Assembly: GCA_050187875.1 (NCBI GenBank)
Contig: JBFWXB010000009.1
Location: 53,180-117,179, forward strand
Direction: 5' to 3'
DNA: 64,000 bases
Source: JAFKKS01 sp050187875
Lineage (GTDB): Bacteria > Pseudomonadota > Alphaproteobacteria > Rhizobiales > Xanthobacteraceae
In this document: one piece after another, positions 28,098 through 37,500 of the stretch
Layout of the letters: every line of letters starts with the position of its first letter
Numbering within the stretch: the stretch's first letter is position 1
Program-made: the position numbers and the translations under genes
The notes under the pieces: model-generated
What the model was told of the DNA's origin: nothing
Seen by the model: the letters and a program-made list of their open reading frames with translations, nothing else
Database searches by the model: none

Positions 28098-29480
28098 CTA
28101 CCCCGCCGGCAGGACAAGCTCCGCCCGCAGGCCGCCGAGCGGGGCAGTCCCGAGGGTCAGGGAACCGCGATAGAGCTCCGCCAGCTCGATCACGATCGAG
28201 AGGCCGAGGCCCGACCCCGGCTTCGTCTCGTCGAGCCGCTGCCCGCGGCGGGCGACCTGCTGGCGCTGGCTGGGGGAGAGGCCCGGACCGTCGTCGTCCA
28301 CAATGATATGGACGGTCGGCGCGTTGCCGGGATTGCGGCTGCGGTCCGCCGCGCTCGGGACGACAGCGACGTTCACGCGCGCCTGCGCCCATTTGCAGGC
28401 ATTGTCGACGAGATTGCCGATCATCTCCTCGAGGTCCTGCTGCTCGCCCTGGAAGCGGGCATTCTGCGGCGTGTCGACGACGATGGAGATGGCCCGGTCG
28501 TGGTGGATCTTCTCCATCGTGCGCGCCAAGGCAATGACGACGGGCGCGATATCGGTGACCGTCGCGACGACCGTGAGCCGGGCCGCGAGCCGCGCCCGCT
28601 CGAGATGCCGCGCCACCTGATCGCGCATGATGTCGATCTGCTCGCGCACTTTCGACGCGAGCGGATCCTCCGGCCGCGCCACCGCTTCGTTCATCATCAC
28701 CGAGAGCGGCGTCTTGAGCGCGTGCGCGAGATTGCCGACATGCGTGCGGGCGCGCTCGACGATCTCGCGGTTGGCTTCGATGAGCGCATTGGTTTCGCGC
28801 GCGAGCGGCGCGATCTCTTCGGGAAAGTTGCCCTGCAGCCGCTCGGCGCGGCCGGAGCGGATCGCCGCCAGGCTTTCGGAGATGCGCTTGAGCGGTGCCA
28901 GGCCGAAGCGCACCTGGAACAGGGTCGTGAGGAGAAGGACGACCGCGAGGATCAGAAAGGTGACGACGAGCCATCCATCGAAGCCGCGCGTCTCCTCGTC
29001 GATCTCGGTGGCGTCGCCGGCAATGGCGACAAGAAAGCGCCCGTCATCACCGAGATCGATCGTGCGCTCGGCGACGCGCAGCCGCTGATCCTCGGGCCCC
29101 CGCGCATAGGCCTGGCGCACTCCATCCGCACTCGGCTGAACGGAGTCGCTGAGCTTCGGCAGGCTCGAATCCCATAGCGACCGGGAGGAGCGGATTTCCG
29201 GCTTTCCACCGTCGAGCCGCGTGACCTGCCAGTACCATCCCGACAAGGGCAGCTCGAAAAGCGGCTCGCCGAGACTTTGCGGAAACTTCTCGGCGGATTC
29301 ATCGGGCGCGGCAACGTCGGCGACGAGCGTCTTGAGGTAGACGCCGAGCCGCCGATCGAACGCCCGCTCCACCGTCTGGCGATAAAGCGTCGAGAGCACG
29401 ATGCCCGTGATGACGAGGATCACCACCGTCCAGGCGCTGGCCGTGAGGAACAGCCGCAGCGCCAGCGAATTAACGCGCAT
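28098..29480 (-). CDS. PhoQ/FeuQ-like sensor histidine kinase
   Basis: A 460-residue sensor kinase with membrane helices at about 10-32 and 170-192, a periplasmic domain, and a HAMP segment. The phosphoacceptor motif is NLAHALKTPLSVMMNEA, the HALKTP form typical of PhoQ-like kinases. The N box is NLVDNACKWAQ and the G boxes are DDGPGLSP and GSGLGLSI. It follows the response regulator gene on the same strand, with a palindromic repeat in the 170-bp gap. The likely counterpart in rhizobia is FeuQ, which responds to osmotic or iron-related signals. The assignment to that pair is inference from form. Confidence 0.9.
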   Translation of the reverse strand: MRVNSLALRLFLTASAWTVVILVITGIVLSTLYRQTVERAFDRRLGVYLKTLVADVAAPDESAEKFPQSLGEPLFELPLSGWYWQVTRLDGGKPEIRSSRSLWDSSLPKLSDSVQPSADGVRQAYARGPEDQRLRVAERTIDLGDDGRFLVAIAGDATEIDEETRGFDGWLVVTFLILAVVLLLTTLFQVRFGLAPLKRISESLAAIRSGRAERLQGNFPEEIAPLARETNALIEANREIVERARTHVGNLAHALKTPLSVMMNEAVARPEDPLASKVREQIDIMRDQVARHLERARLAARLTVVATVTDIAPVVIALARTMEKIHHDRAISIVVDTPQNARFQGEQQDLEEMIGNLVDNACKWAQARVNVAVVPSAADRSRNPGNAPTVHIIVDDDGPGLSPSQRQQVARRGQRLDETKPGSGLGLSIVIELAELYRGSLTLGTAPLGGLRAELVLPAG

Positions 29481-29519
29481 CGTTACCCACCATCGTCATG
29501 CCTGGCTTCCACGTCTTGT

Positions 29520-29647
29520 CCCTCCCCGGAGGGGAGGGTGGCTCCAAGCGAGCGCAGCGAGCGAGGAGACGGGTGGGGACCTTTTGCGGTCTGTCCCCAC
29601 CCGGCCGCGCGACTTCGCGCGCGTCCACCCTCCCCTCCGGGGAGGGA
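29520..29647. repeat. Intergenic palindromic repeat, GGGGAGG class
   Basis: It is nearly identical in order and sequence to the copy at 9504: CCCTCCCCGGAGGGGAGGG, then AGCGCAGCGAGCGAGGAG, then CCCCACCCGG, then the inverted end. It lies between a response regulator and its kinase, so it splits what is probably one operon. Confidence 0.75.
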
Positions 29648-29651
29648 TGAA

Positions 29652-30323
29652 TTAACGCGCATCGCTCGGCGGCGTGAGGAGATAGCCGAGACCGCGCACG
29701 GTCTGGATGACATCGACGCCGAGCTTCTTGCGGATGCGTCCGACAAAAACCTCGATCGTGTTCGAATCGCGGTCGAAGTCTTGGTCGTAGAGATGCTCGA
29801 CGAGCTCGGTGCGCGACACCACGCGGCCGGTGTGATGCATGAGGTAGGAGAGGAGCCGGTATTCGTGCGAGGTGAGCTTCACCGATGTGCCGTCGACGCT
29901 GACACGGCCGTTGCGCGTATCGAGCCGCACCGGACCGCAGGTGAACTCGCTTTTGGCGTGCCCGGTCGAGCGGCGCAGCAGCGCACGGATGCGGGCGAGG
30001 ACTTCTTCGAGCTGGAAGGGCTTGGCGACGTAGTCGTCGGCGCCGGCGTCGAAGCCCTGAACCTTGTCGCTCCAGCGGTCGCGGGCGGTGAGCATCAGGA
30101 CCGGCATGGCGCGGCCAGCGCGCCGCCAGGCCTCCAGCACCGAGATGCCGTCCATCTTCGGCAGGCCGATGTCGAGGATGACGGCGTCGTAGGGCTCGGT
30201 CTCGCCGAGATACTGCCCCTCCTCGCCGTCGAACGCGCGATCGACCACATAGCCCGCCTCCGTCAGCGCGGCGGCGAGTTGCCGGTTGAGGTCGGGATCA
30301 TCTTCGATGACGAGCAGGCGCAA
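29652..30323 (-). CDS. PhoP/FeuP-like response regulator
   Basis: A 223-residue OmpR-family regulator. The receiver has the acidic pocket LVIEDDPDLN, phospho-Asp in VILDIGLPKMDG (near 51) and Lys in VAKPFQLEE. The winged helix has LTSHEYRLLSYLMHHTGRVVS and FVGRIRKKLG. It lies between a PepSY-like gene upstream and its kinase downstream, the arrangement of PhoP-PhoQ type operons with a small periplasmic accessory protein. Confidence 0.92.
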   Translation of the reverse strand: MRLLVIEDDPDLNRQLAAALTEAGYVVDRAFDGEEGQYLGETEPYDAVILDIGLPKMDGISVLEAWRRAGRAMPVLMLTARDRWSDKVQGFDAGADDYVAKPFQLEEVLARIRALLRRSTGHAKSEFTCGPVRLDTRNGRVSVDGTSVKLTSHEYRLLSYLMHHTGRVVSRTELVEHLYDQDFDRDSNTIEVFVGRIRKKLGVDVIQTVRGLGYLLTPPSDAR

Positions 30324-30338
30324 AGGCTTTCCCTCACG

Positions 30339-30665
30339 TCACCGGGCGCTGAGCAGCTTCCCGCTCGTGGCGTCCACGGCAACCCGCGTTACTTTGCCAT
30401 CCCGCGCGAGAACTGTCAGCACATAGCGCAGGCTCCCGTGCTCGCCTTCGCACAGGCGGGCGCGCACGACATCCCCGCCATAGCGCTTTTTGGCGATCGC
30501 GATGGCCCGCCCGGCCCGCATCGCCTTGTGGCTGGCAAGCGCCGCCCGGCGCTGTTCCTGCGTCAGGCAATGCCTGGACTTGGGCTTGGGATCGGCGAGC
30601 GCGGGGGTCATGGCGACGGCCTGGGTCGCCAAAACGACAGCGAGGAAAATGTTCGTTCGCACCAT
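30339..30665 (-). CDS. Secreted PepSY-like protein
   Basis: A 108-residue protein with a signal peptide (residues 1-24, ending around MTPALA) and a C-terminal PepSY-like segment (ALASHKAMRAGRAIAIAKKRYGGDVVRARL and then VTRVAVDATSGKLL, split here). PepSY domains are thought to inhibit peptidases or modulate sensor kinases in the periplasm. It precedes the response regulator by 15 bp and is likely the first gene of the three-gene signalling operon. The start at 30665 (MVRTN) puts the signal peptide at the N-terminus. Confidence 0.72.
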   Translation of the reverse strand: MVRTNIFLAVVLATQAVAMTPALADPKPKSRHCLTQEQRRAALASHKAMRAGRAIAIAKKRYGGDVVRARLCEGEHGSLRYVLTVLARDGKVTRVAVDATSGKLLSAR

Positions 30666-30765
30666 GGGTCCGGGGCTTAATGGCGGGTGGGTGAATTCCG
30701 GATGAATGGCAGGAGCCGCGGGCGAAAAGCACATCACGAATTGGTGCGCGGGGCTTTTCACCGAC

Positions 30766-31437
30766 TCAAAAGCCACGAAACGTGGCGAAATCCGTCAACG
30801 GGACACGCGGCGACCGCCAGCGATTGATCGGCGCATCGGGATCGGCATGACCAAGCGCCATGCCGCAAAAGAGCATCTGTTCGGAGGGGAGATCGAGGAA
30901 GGCGGCGATGGTCTTGTGCCAATAGGTCCATGCTTCTTGCGGGCATGTATGGAGACCGTGACTTCGCGCAAGCAGCATCACCGTCTGCAGATACATGCCG
31001 ACGTCCGACCATTGCGGCGGGCCCATCGTGCGGTCGAGCGTGATGAAGAGGCCGACCGGCGCATCGAAGAAAAGGTAGTTGCGGCGATACTGCCGGCGGC
31101 GCCCGTCCCGATCCTCGCGCGCGACATCGATCGACCGGTAGAGCAGCTCGCCGACATTGCGGCGGCGGGTCTCGTAAGGCTCCTTCAGGCCGGGCGGGTA
31201 GATCGCATATTCGGCGCCGTCGCCGAAGATATGCTCCTTCGCGCGCGCCGCGATCTCGTCCTTCAGCCGCTTGAGCGGTTCGCCGGCGACGGCATGCACG
31301 AGCCAGGGCTGCACATTGCCGCCGGAGGGCGCGCGCGCGGCACGCTCGAGAATGTCGCGGACGACGTTTTCGCGCACCGGCGTATCGAGAAACGCCCGGC
31401 AGCTATACCGGCTCGCCACCGCTTCTTGCACATCCAT
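30766..31437 (-). CDS. Nitroreductase family protein
   Basis: A 223-residue FMN-dependent nitroreductase-fold protein. The N-terminal SRYSCRAF motif binds FMN phosphate. ARAPSGGNVQPW and the late GMALGHADPDAPIN are also characteristic. It should reduce nitroaromatics, quinones or a flavin-linked substrate with NAD(P)H, but the substrate is not evident. It stands alone between the signalling operon and the GTA cluster. Confidence 0.9.
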   Translation of the reverse strand: MDVQEAVASRYSCRAFLDTPVRENVVRDILERAARAPSGGNVQPWLVHAVAGEPLKRLKDEIAARAKEHIFGDGAEYAIYPPGLKEPYETRRRNVGELLYRSIDVAREDRDGRRRQYRRNYLFFDAPVGLFITLDRTMGPPQWSDVGMYLQTVMLLARSHGLHTCPQEAWTYWHKTIAAFLDLPSEQMLFCGMALGHADPDAPINRWRSPRVPLTDFATFRGF

Positions 31438-31534
31438 CCATCATCCTCCCGCGTCGCGCGGGAGAGGACTGGCACGAAGCGGCCCGCCGAGACAAGCGCG
31501 GCCGCCGGAATGGCTGGCAGGCAACCTCTAAAGA

Positions 31535-32116
31535 TCAAGACTTGCGCTTCACCGCCGCACGCACGACCTGCCCGATGGCCGACGGGATCGCCGCGCCGGT
31601 GAGCGCTGCCTGCTTCTCGCGGCTACGGCTTGTGACATAGACCCCGAGGACACCGAAGCGCGCGGCGAAATAGGTCATCAGCAAGCCGGAGAGGTTGACG
31701 AGCCCGTTGATGCCGACCTCATGCCCGGTCCAAAGCGCGTGCAGAAGCGTGATCGCAAAGGCCGGACATTCGAACATCGAGAGCTCGAGCGCATAGAGCG
31801 GGCGCCACCAGCGCTGCAGCGGATCGTCGCTCACCGCTTCGGCGCGCATCGTCTGCCCGATCTCGGTGACCTGCGCCTTGCCGATCTCGGCGAGCGCCGC
31901 AAGCCATTTGTCCTGCGCCGCTTGCGCCATCTCGGTCGCGGCGGCAGGATCGGCCTTTGCAATTGCCGCATTGACCGCTTCGGGCGTCGCCTCGGCGGCG
32001 CCGAACGCATCCGCCACGATCTTTCCGGCGGCAGCGCCTAGCGGTCCGCCCAGCGCTTCACCGAGGAGCGGCGCCCCGAGCTTGATCAAAGGGGTAACGA
32101 GATCGTTCCAGTTCAT
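31535..32116 (-). CDS. GTA holin, three-TM type
   Basis: A 193-residue protein of the GTA_holin_3TM type, predicted to make pores in the inner membrane so that endolysin can reach the wall and release GTA particles. An N-terminal helix-rich region (NDLVTPLIKLGAPLLGEALG) is followed by two or three hydrophobic stretches, the clearest between about 110 and 160. The start at 32116 (MNWND) overlaps the endolysin gene by 4 bp. As the last gene of the cluster it sits where lysis genes often lie. In the R. capsulatus agent they are elsewhere in the genome. Confidence 0.82.
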   Translation of the reverse strand: MNWNDLVTPLIKLGAPLLGEALGGPLGAAAGKIVADAFGAAEATPEAVNAAIAKADPAAATEMAQAAQDKWLAALAEIGKAQVTEIGQTMRAEAVSDDPLQRWWRPLYALELSMFECPAFAITLLHALWTGHEVGINGLVNLSGLLMTYFAARFGVLGVYVTSRSREKQAALTGAAIPSAIGQVVRAAVKRKS

Positions 32117-32910
32117 GCTTGGCTCCCACCTGCTGGGGTCATCGATCGGACGGCGGGCGTTTGCTGCTGCCGCTTCTGCCGCCAGCGCCAGAACAGCCAG
32201 ACAGCGAGCGCGAGCACGAGCGTGACCACGACGATCGCCGCGATGACCGCGACCGTCGCGCCGGCGGAATGCGCCTGCTGCGCGGCGACGGTGCCGGTCG
32301 CGATGACGCCGCCGGTCGACGTGTTCCTCGCAGCGGTATTGACGGAGACGGCCCCCTTCCCTTGCGACGGCGCGACTGTCGGCATCGCCGCCGATTTGCC
32401 GGCGGCCAAGCGGAGCGCAACCGTCCGCACCTCCGCGACACGGCGGCTCCATCCGGCGCCGAACACGTCCCAAGTCTTCAGCCGCTTGAGGAAGGCCATC
32501 CGTTCGTCGCACAGCGCATCGATCAATGCCGCGGCATTCCGTGCGCGTGCCGCGTCGAGCGCTGCGTCGTCGATTATCGTTCCCGGACGCCCGACCAGCG
32601 CGCAGAGGACACGCGTTGCCCGCGCCGCGCCTGAATTCACGCCGTAGTCGAAGACGGCGTAGTCGACGCCCGCCGGCAAGGCATCGCCGCGCAAAGCATC
32701 CCAATAGCGCGTCCGATAGATCGCCTTCGCTTGCGCGACAGTCAGCGCACGCACGTCCTGCGCTGTCGCGTTCGATTTCACGTACCGGCGGACGTCGGCG
32801 AGCGTGATGCCGAAATTGGTCGGGCCGCCGGGATCCGCAGGATGATTGCTGTAGCCGCCCTCATGTGCGAGCAGGCGGCGCAAGCATTCGTCGTAACTCG
32901 ACGCTGCCAT
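32113..32910 (-). CDS. GTA endolysin, glycoside hydrolase family 108
   Basis: A 265-residue peptidoglycan hydrolase. The catalytic Glu is in HEGGYSNHPADPGGPTNFGIT near residue 17, and the GH108 C-terminal cap (VFDYGVNSGAARATRVLC) follows. Downstream are a linker and a single membrane helix at about 217-240 with a basic tail, suggesting a signal-anchored or membrane-bound lysin. It overlaps the holin gene by 4 bp, so the two are coupled for lysis. The start is at 32910 (MAASSYDE). Confidence 0.88.
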   Translation of the reverse strand: MAASSYDECLRRLLAHEGGYSNHPADPGGPTNFGITLADVRRYVKSNATAQDVRALTVAQAKAIYRTRYWDALRGDALPAGVDYAVFDYGVNSGAARATRVLCALVGRPGTIIDDAALDAARARNAAALIDALCDERMAFLKRLKTWDVFGAGWSRRVAEVRTVALRLAAGKSAAMPTVAPSQGKGAVSVNTAARNTSTGGVIATGTVAAQQAHSAGATVAVIAAIVVVTLVLALAVWLFWRWRQKRQQQTPAVRSMTPAGGSQA

Positions 32911-32984
32911 GGGTGCCTCAATAGAAAAGCCGCCTGACAGCGGCTGTGAAAGGATGGAGAGTTGCGGCGGATACGCCTGCCGCG

Positions 32985-34421
32985 TCAGCTATATTGCCCG
33001 CCGCCCGACACCGAGCCCGCGGAGCTGCCGGGGAAATGATTTGCGCCCGTGCCCGTGGCGATTTCTGCGGGGCCAAGCACGCTGTAGCGCTTCCCGGTGA
33101 CGGCGAAGCCGTTCAAATCGAACGTGAAGCTCACGCTTTCCATGTACGAGCCCGCGCGGCGGCACGTCGCTGTCGCAGCGCTGAATGTAACGTTGGCGCC
33201 AAGCGTGAATGTCACATTGTTGAGATAGATTTTCGCCTCGGAAAGCCACATGCCGAGGCCGCCGGTCGAAATTTTATTGGCGGCGCCGGCGTTCGAAACC
33301 TTTGCTCGTCCTGCGACATAGACGCGGTAATTCGCGCCTGTTCCGGCATATTCGATGTTGCGCAGCGTGAGGTTGCCGTCTTCGGCGTAAACGTCTTGCG
33401 ACGTGGTGCCGACGAGCTTCATGCCGGCGACGGTAAAATTTCCAGGTGTGAGCAGCGTCACCGGCCTGATGGCAGAAGTGACAACGACGTTCGCAGGCGT
33501 CGTCTCATCGCCGATGATCGAGACTGCTCCAGCACCGACCGGCGACTTTATCGTAAACCCGGCGTAGGAGCCGGCCGCGACAGCGACCGTCGCGTCGTAA
33601 ATGCCAAGGTCGAGCGCGGCGACCGTATCGCAGGCTTTCTGGATCGTCAGGAACGCGCCGCCCGCCGTGTTCGCAAGACCGGAGTTGAGGTCGCTGCCGT
33701 CCGTGCGAACGTAGTAGGTGCGGTTGGCGGTGAGGACCTGGCGCGGTCCGCCCATCGCCGGAAACGCGATTCGCCCGCTTGCCGCGTCGATCGTGAGCGC
33801 CTCGAGCCAGGAGGAGCCGTCAGGCGACACCTTGAGATGCAGGTTGTCGTCGCCGGTCAGCCCGATCTCCGCGCGGCCGCTGAAATTGTCCTGCAGGAGG
33901 AGCGACAGCGTCTTCGCGGCGCCTTCCTTCGAGAGCTTGTAGCGAAGGTTTCCGTCGCCCCCTTCCGCGACCGTGCGCGCGACCCACAACGCATTGTTGA
34001 GCTTGGCGCTGAAGGGATTGGTCGCATCCGCGCTCGTGCCGAGCCCCAGCCGCGCCAGATTCTGCAAGGCGACGACGGTGTAGAAATCGCTCCACGCCGT
34101 GCCGTCCCAGATCACGAACGTGCTCTCGTCGGCGACATAGGCCATCCAGCCGGTTTGCGGCGTGCTGAACTGCCATGCGTCGTCCTGCCACGCAGCAAGA
34201 TCGTCGCCGTGCCCAGCCCACGCCCCGGTCGGCGCAGGCGAAGCCTTCACGATCCAGCGCTGCCCGTCGGCTGGCGAGACCGGCGGCGCGTTGAGATCGC
34301 GGTCGACGATCGCGAGCTGCACGAAGAGATCGATAAGGCGCAGCGCCTCGTTGTGGGTGACATGCTTCTGCGCTTGCGCCGCCTCGATATAAGGCAACGC
34401 GAGATTGGGGGTGGAGGCCAT
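32985..34421 (-). CDS. DUF2793 tail protein with beta-helix-like C-terminus
   Basis: A 478-residue protein. The N-terminal DUF2793 domain (about 1-110) has LALPYIEAAQAQKHVTHNEAL, broken here, and VNDGQRW-like elements. The middle and C-terminus contain a pectin-lyase-like repeat pattern (short NLTLRN, ISTGGLG, LNNVTF strands), typical of tail spikes and fibres. It is the distal tail protein of rhizobial GTAs and probably contacts recipient cells. It lies directly after gp15 on the same strand. The start at 34421 (MASTPNL) is the family start. The last third is the most likely receptor-binding part. Confidence 0.82.
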   Translation of the reverse strand: MASTPNLALPYIEAAQAQKHVTHNEALRLIDLFVQLAIVDRDLNAPPVSPADGQRWIVKASPAPTGAWAGHGDDLAAWQDDAWQFSTPQTGWMAYVADESTFVIWDGTAWSDFYTVVALQNLARLGLGTSADATNPFSAKLNNALWVARTVAEGGDGNLRYKLSKEGAAKTLSLLLQDNFSGRAEIGLTGDDNLHLKVSPDGSSWLEALTIDAASGRIAFPAMGGPRQVLTANRTYYVRTDGSDLNSGLANTAGGAFLTIQKACDTVAALDLGIYDATVAVAAGSYAGFTIKSPVGAGAVSIIGDETTPANVVVTSAIRPVTLLTPGNFTVAGMKLVGTTSQDVYAEDGNLTLRNIEYAGTGANYRVYVAGRAKVSNAGAANKISTGGLGMWLSEAKIYLNNVTFTLGANVTFSAATATCRRAGSYMESVSFTFDLNGFAVTGKRYSVLGPAEIATGTGANHFPGSSAGSVSGGGQYS

Positions 34422-34488
34422 GGGTAAAAAAATCCAACTGAGAATGGCAGAAAAAGCGCTATGTCCGCGGGCTGACGCCGTTCTTTTC

Positions 34489-34510
34489 CTCTCCCGCTTG
34501 CGGGCGAGGT
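34489..34510. repeat. Half copy of the GGGAGAGG-class palindrome
   Basis: CCTCTCCCGCTTGCGGGCGAGG is a single hairpin of the class seen complete at 41626, 58538 and 61398. It lies in the gap between gp15 and the DUF2793 gene. Confidence 0.55.
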
Positions 34511-34526
34511 GAAGCAAACAGCGGGC

Positions 34527-37500
34527 TCAGCTCAAGGCGCCGAGCACCGCCTCGGCCGGAAAGCCGCGATCGACGGTCGCCGACATCTGCACGACGCGCA
34601 CGGCGAGACTTGATTGCGCCACGCCGAAATCCGCGAGCTCATCGGCAAGCGGATAGAGCACGTGTGGTGTCGTCGCCTGCAGCGTGCGGACGACGTCGCC
34701 GCCCGAGAGGACGTCGATTTCGTAAGCCTCGCTCGCCTCGCCGAGCGGCACCTCGCCGGCCCCCCAACCGTCACCATCGATACGCGTGCGGCGGATGAAG
34801 GTGATGCGCACACCCTCCCCCGTTCGCCGGCCACGGATATGCACCGGCGACAGCGGGCGCAGCGCCGTCGCCCCAGCGGTTACGGAGAGCGCAACGGCCA
34901 TCGGGTCGCCGTGATCGTGCCCCGCCGCAACGATGCGCAGATCAATGGCTCGCTCGAGCATATCGAGGCCGCGCGCGACCGGCACGACGAAATCGTCGAG
35001 CAGCACGAAAGGCGCGCCGGCGGGTACGGCGTCCGTCATCGCCCATTCGCTGCCCGCCCGCCCGCGCAGCAGACGCGAAAGCATGTAGGTGCGTTCTGCC
35101 ACAAGCTCCGCGTTGGCGAACTGCAACACTTCCCATGTCCCGTCGGAGGTCCGTACCGCGGCGGCATTGCCGCCGCCGAGCACCGCGAGATCGGAAAGCG
35201 AAGCGAGCGCCCCGCCATGCAGACGCACGCGGACCTGTGTTGCGCGATCCCAGACGGCGGTCGGCCCCGGCGGGAGTGTGTCGAGGGTTTCGCCGATGAC
35301 ATTGGGAACGCTGGCGAGCGCCGCCATCTCGAAGCTTGCGCCATCGATCGAACGCCAGATCGCGACCGGCCCCGGCCAGGGTGACGCGAAGACGGCGCCG
35401 CGCAGAAGCGTGTCGTCGGCATCGTTCGGCAGCCGCGGCAGTTCCATCAGCACCGCCTCGACCGGCCCGAGCGCCGGCGGTACGTCGGGGCGCGGACGCT
35501 GCGCCGGCAGAAGCGGCACGGCGAAGACTCCGGGATCGATCGCGCGCGTCTTGATCGCGCGTTGTTCGGTGTCGACCACCTCGCGGATCTCGATCAGCCG
35601 CGTGAGCCCGCCCGCGTCGAGTTCCACGACGTCGCCTGGCTGCAGCCGCAACAGGCTCGGGGGCAGCGCGAAATCGGCACTCTCGCGTCCGACCCACAAA
35701 TCCTGCAGCCAGATATTGGCACGCCGCTCCGCCGCGACCGCGTCGGTGACGATCGCGAGATCGGCGTGCGCCGTGCGCGCGCTGCCGCCGATGAGGCGAC
35801 GCGAAAGCGCGGTCATGCGGCGATAGTCCGCTCCCCCGACGGTGAAGCCGAGCGACGCTTCGCGCGGCAGCTCCGTCTCTTGCGCACGGAGCGAAGAAAG
35901 CGGCGGCTTGTCGTCGGGGAGAACCAGTTCCTTCTCGTTCAAGCTCAGAACAGGCGCCGAGCCGCGCGGCCGGAAGCGCAGCGACGCGCCGTCCTCGTGC
36001 GCGTCGAAGGCGTAAGCGAGCGCGAGCGGCTCGATCGCCGCGCGCGGCGCCATCGGCCGGTCGAGCACATAGCCTTCGACGCCATCACGCAGGTCGTCGC
36101 AGACAACGTTCGCGACGCCGGCATCGATGAGGATCGTCGCAACGAGCGCGTCGAGCGGCGCGGCGCCGAGCCGGCCGGTCAGCCAATGCCCCGTCTCCCA
36201 GTTGCCGCCGTCGCTCCAGACATCGCTGGCGGCGGGAAAGATCGGATACGGCCGCGCGTCCCACGTCCACACATGGATCGCGTCGGGCGCGAACATGCGC
36301 CCGCCATAGATCGCCGAGACTGGATTGCGCCCATCCATCGCGCCGAGCGCGGGATCGAGGCTTTGCAGCACCGCTTCGAGATAGCGACGCTGGATGAGAT
36401 CGTCGCGACCACCGTTCGAGAAGTACGGCACGCCCGTTTCCGCCGACTTCGGGTCGGGAAAGACGCTCGGCTGGTTCGCGCCCTTGTCGACCGCAGGGCA
36501 GCCGACCTCGGTCAGCCAGATCGGCTTCGATTGCGGAACCCAGGCCGTCGGCGCGGCGACTTCCGTGCCGTCAATGCGCGGAAAATGCGACGCGCTCCAC
36601 CAGTTCCAAAAATCCTTGACGCGGAAGACCCACGGCTTTCCCGCCGCGCCGTCCGTGATCGGCGTGCGCGTCTGCGCCGCACGCGCGGAATCATCCGTAT
36701 AGAACCAATCGTAAGCTTCACCTGCCGCAAGATTTCCGGCGAGATAGGCGCGATCATAGATCGTCTCGGCGAGCGCGCGATCCGCATGCATGGCATCGTC
36801 ACGCCAGTCGGACAGCGGCGCGTAGTAGTCGATGCCGACCGCGTCGATTGCAGGCGAGGCCCACACTGCGTCGAGCGGAAAGCCGACCTCCTGCGCCGAC
36901 GCGTCGACGACATGCGCGCCGTATTCGGTCCAGTCGGCGGCATAGGTCACGACCGTGTCGCTGCCGACAATACCCTTCACATCGACGGCGAGTGCGGCAA
37001 GCGCATCGGCGGCGGGATAAACGCCGGGCGCAGAGCGGACACGCGTCAGGCCCTTGAGCTCCGAACCGATGACGAAAGCGTCGACGCCGCCGGCTGCGAC
37101 CGCGAGGTTCGCGTAGTGCAGCGCCATGCGGCGCAGCGTCCATTCGTCGGGGCCGGCATAGCTCACCTGCCCGTCCGCAACGCTGAAGTCGGACGGCGCC
37201 GCGGTTCCGAAAAAGGTCGCAATCTGCATCGCCGCCGCGCCGGTGCCGTCGGGCGAGCCGGACGCGCCCGGCGCCGGATCGCAGGTGATGCGCCCGCGCC
37301 AAGGGTAGTGCGGCTGCGATGCTGCGCCCGTCCATGGATCCGGCAGCGTGTTGTCCGCCGGAACGTCCATCATCACAAACGGATAGAGCGTGACCTTCAG
37401 GCCACGCGCCCTCAGCGCGGCAATCGCGGCGACAATGCTCTCGTCCGACGGCGTGCCGCCGAACGCCGGACGGCCTTCGACCGACGAGATCAGATGCGCG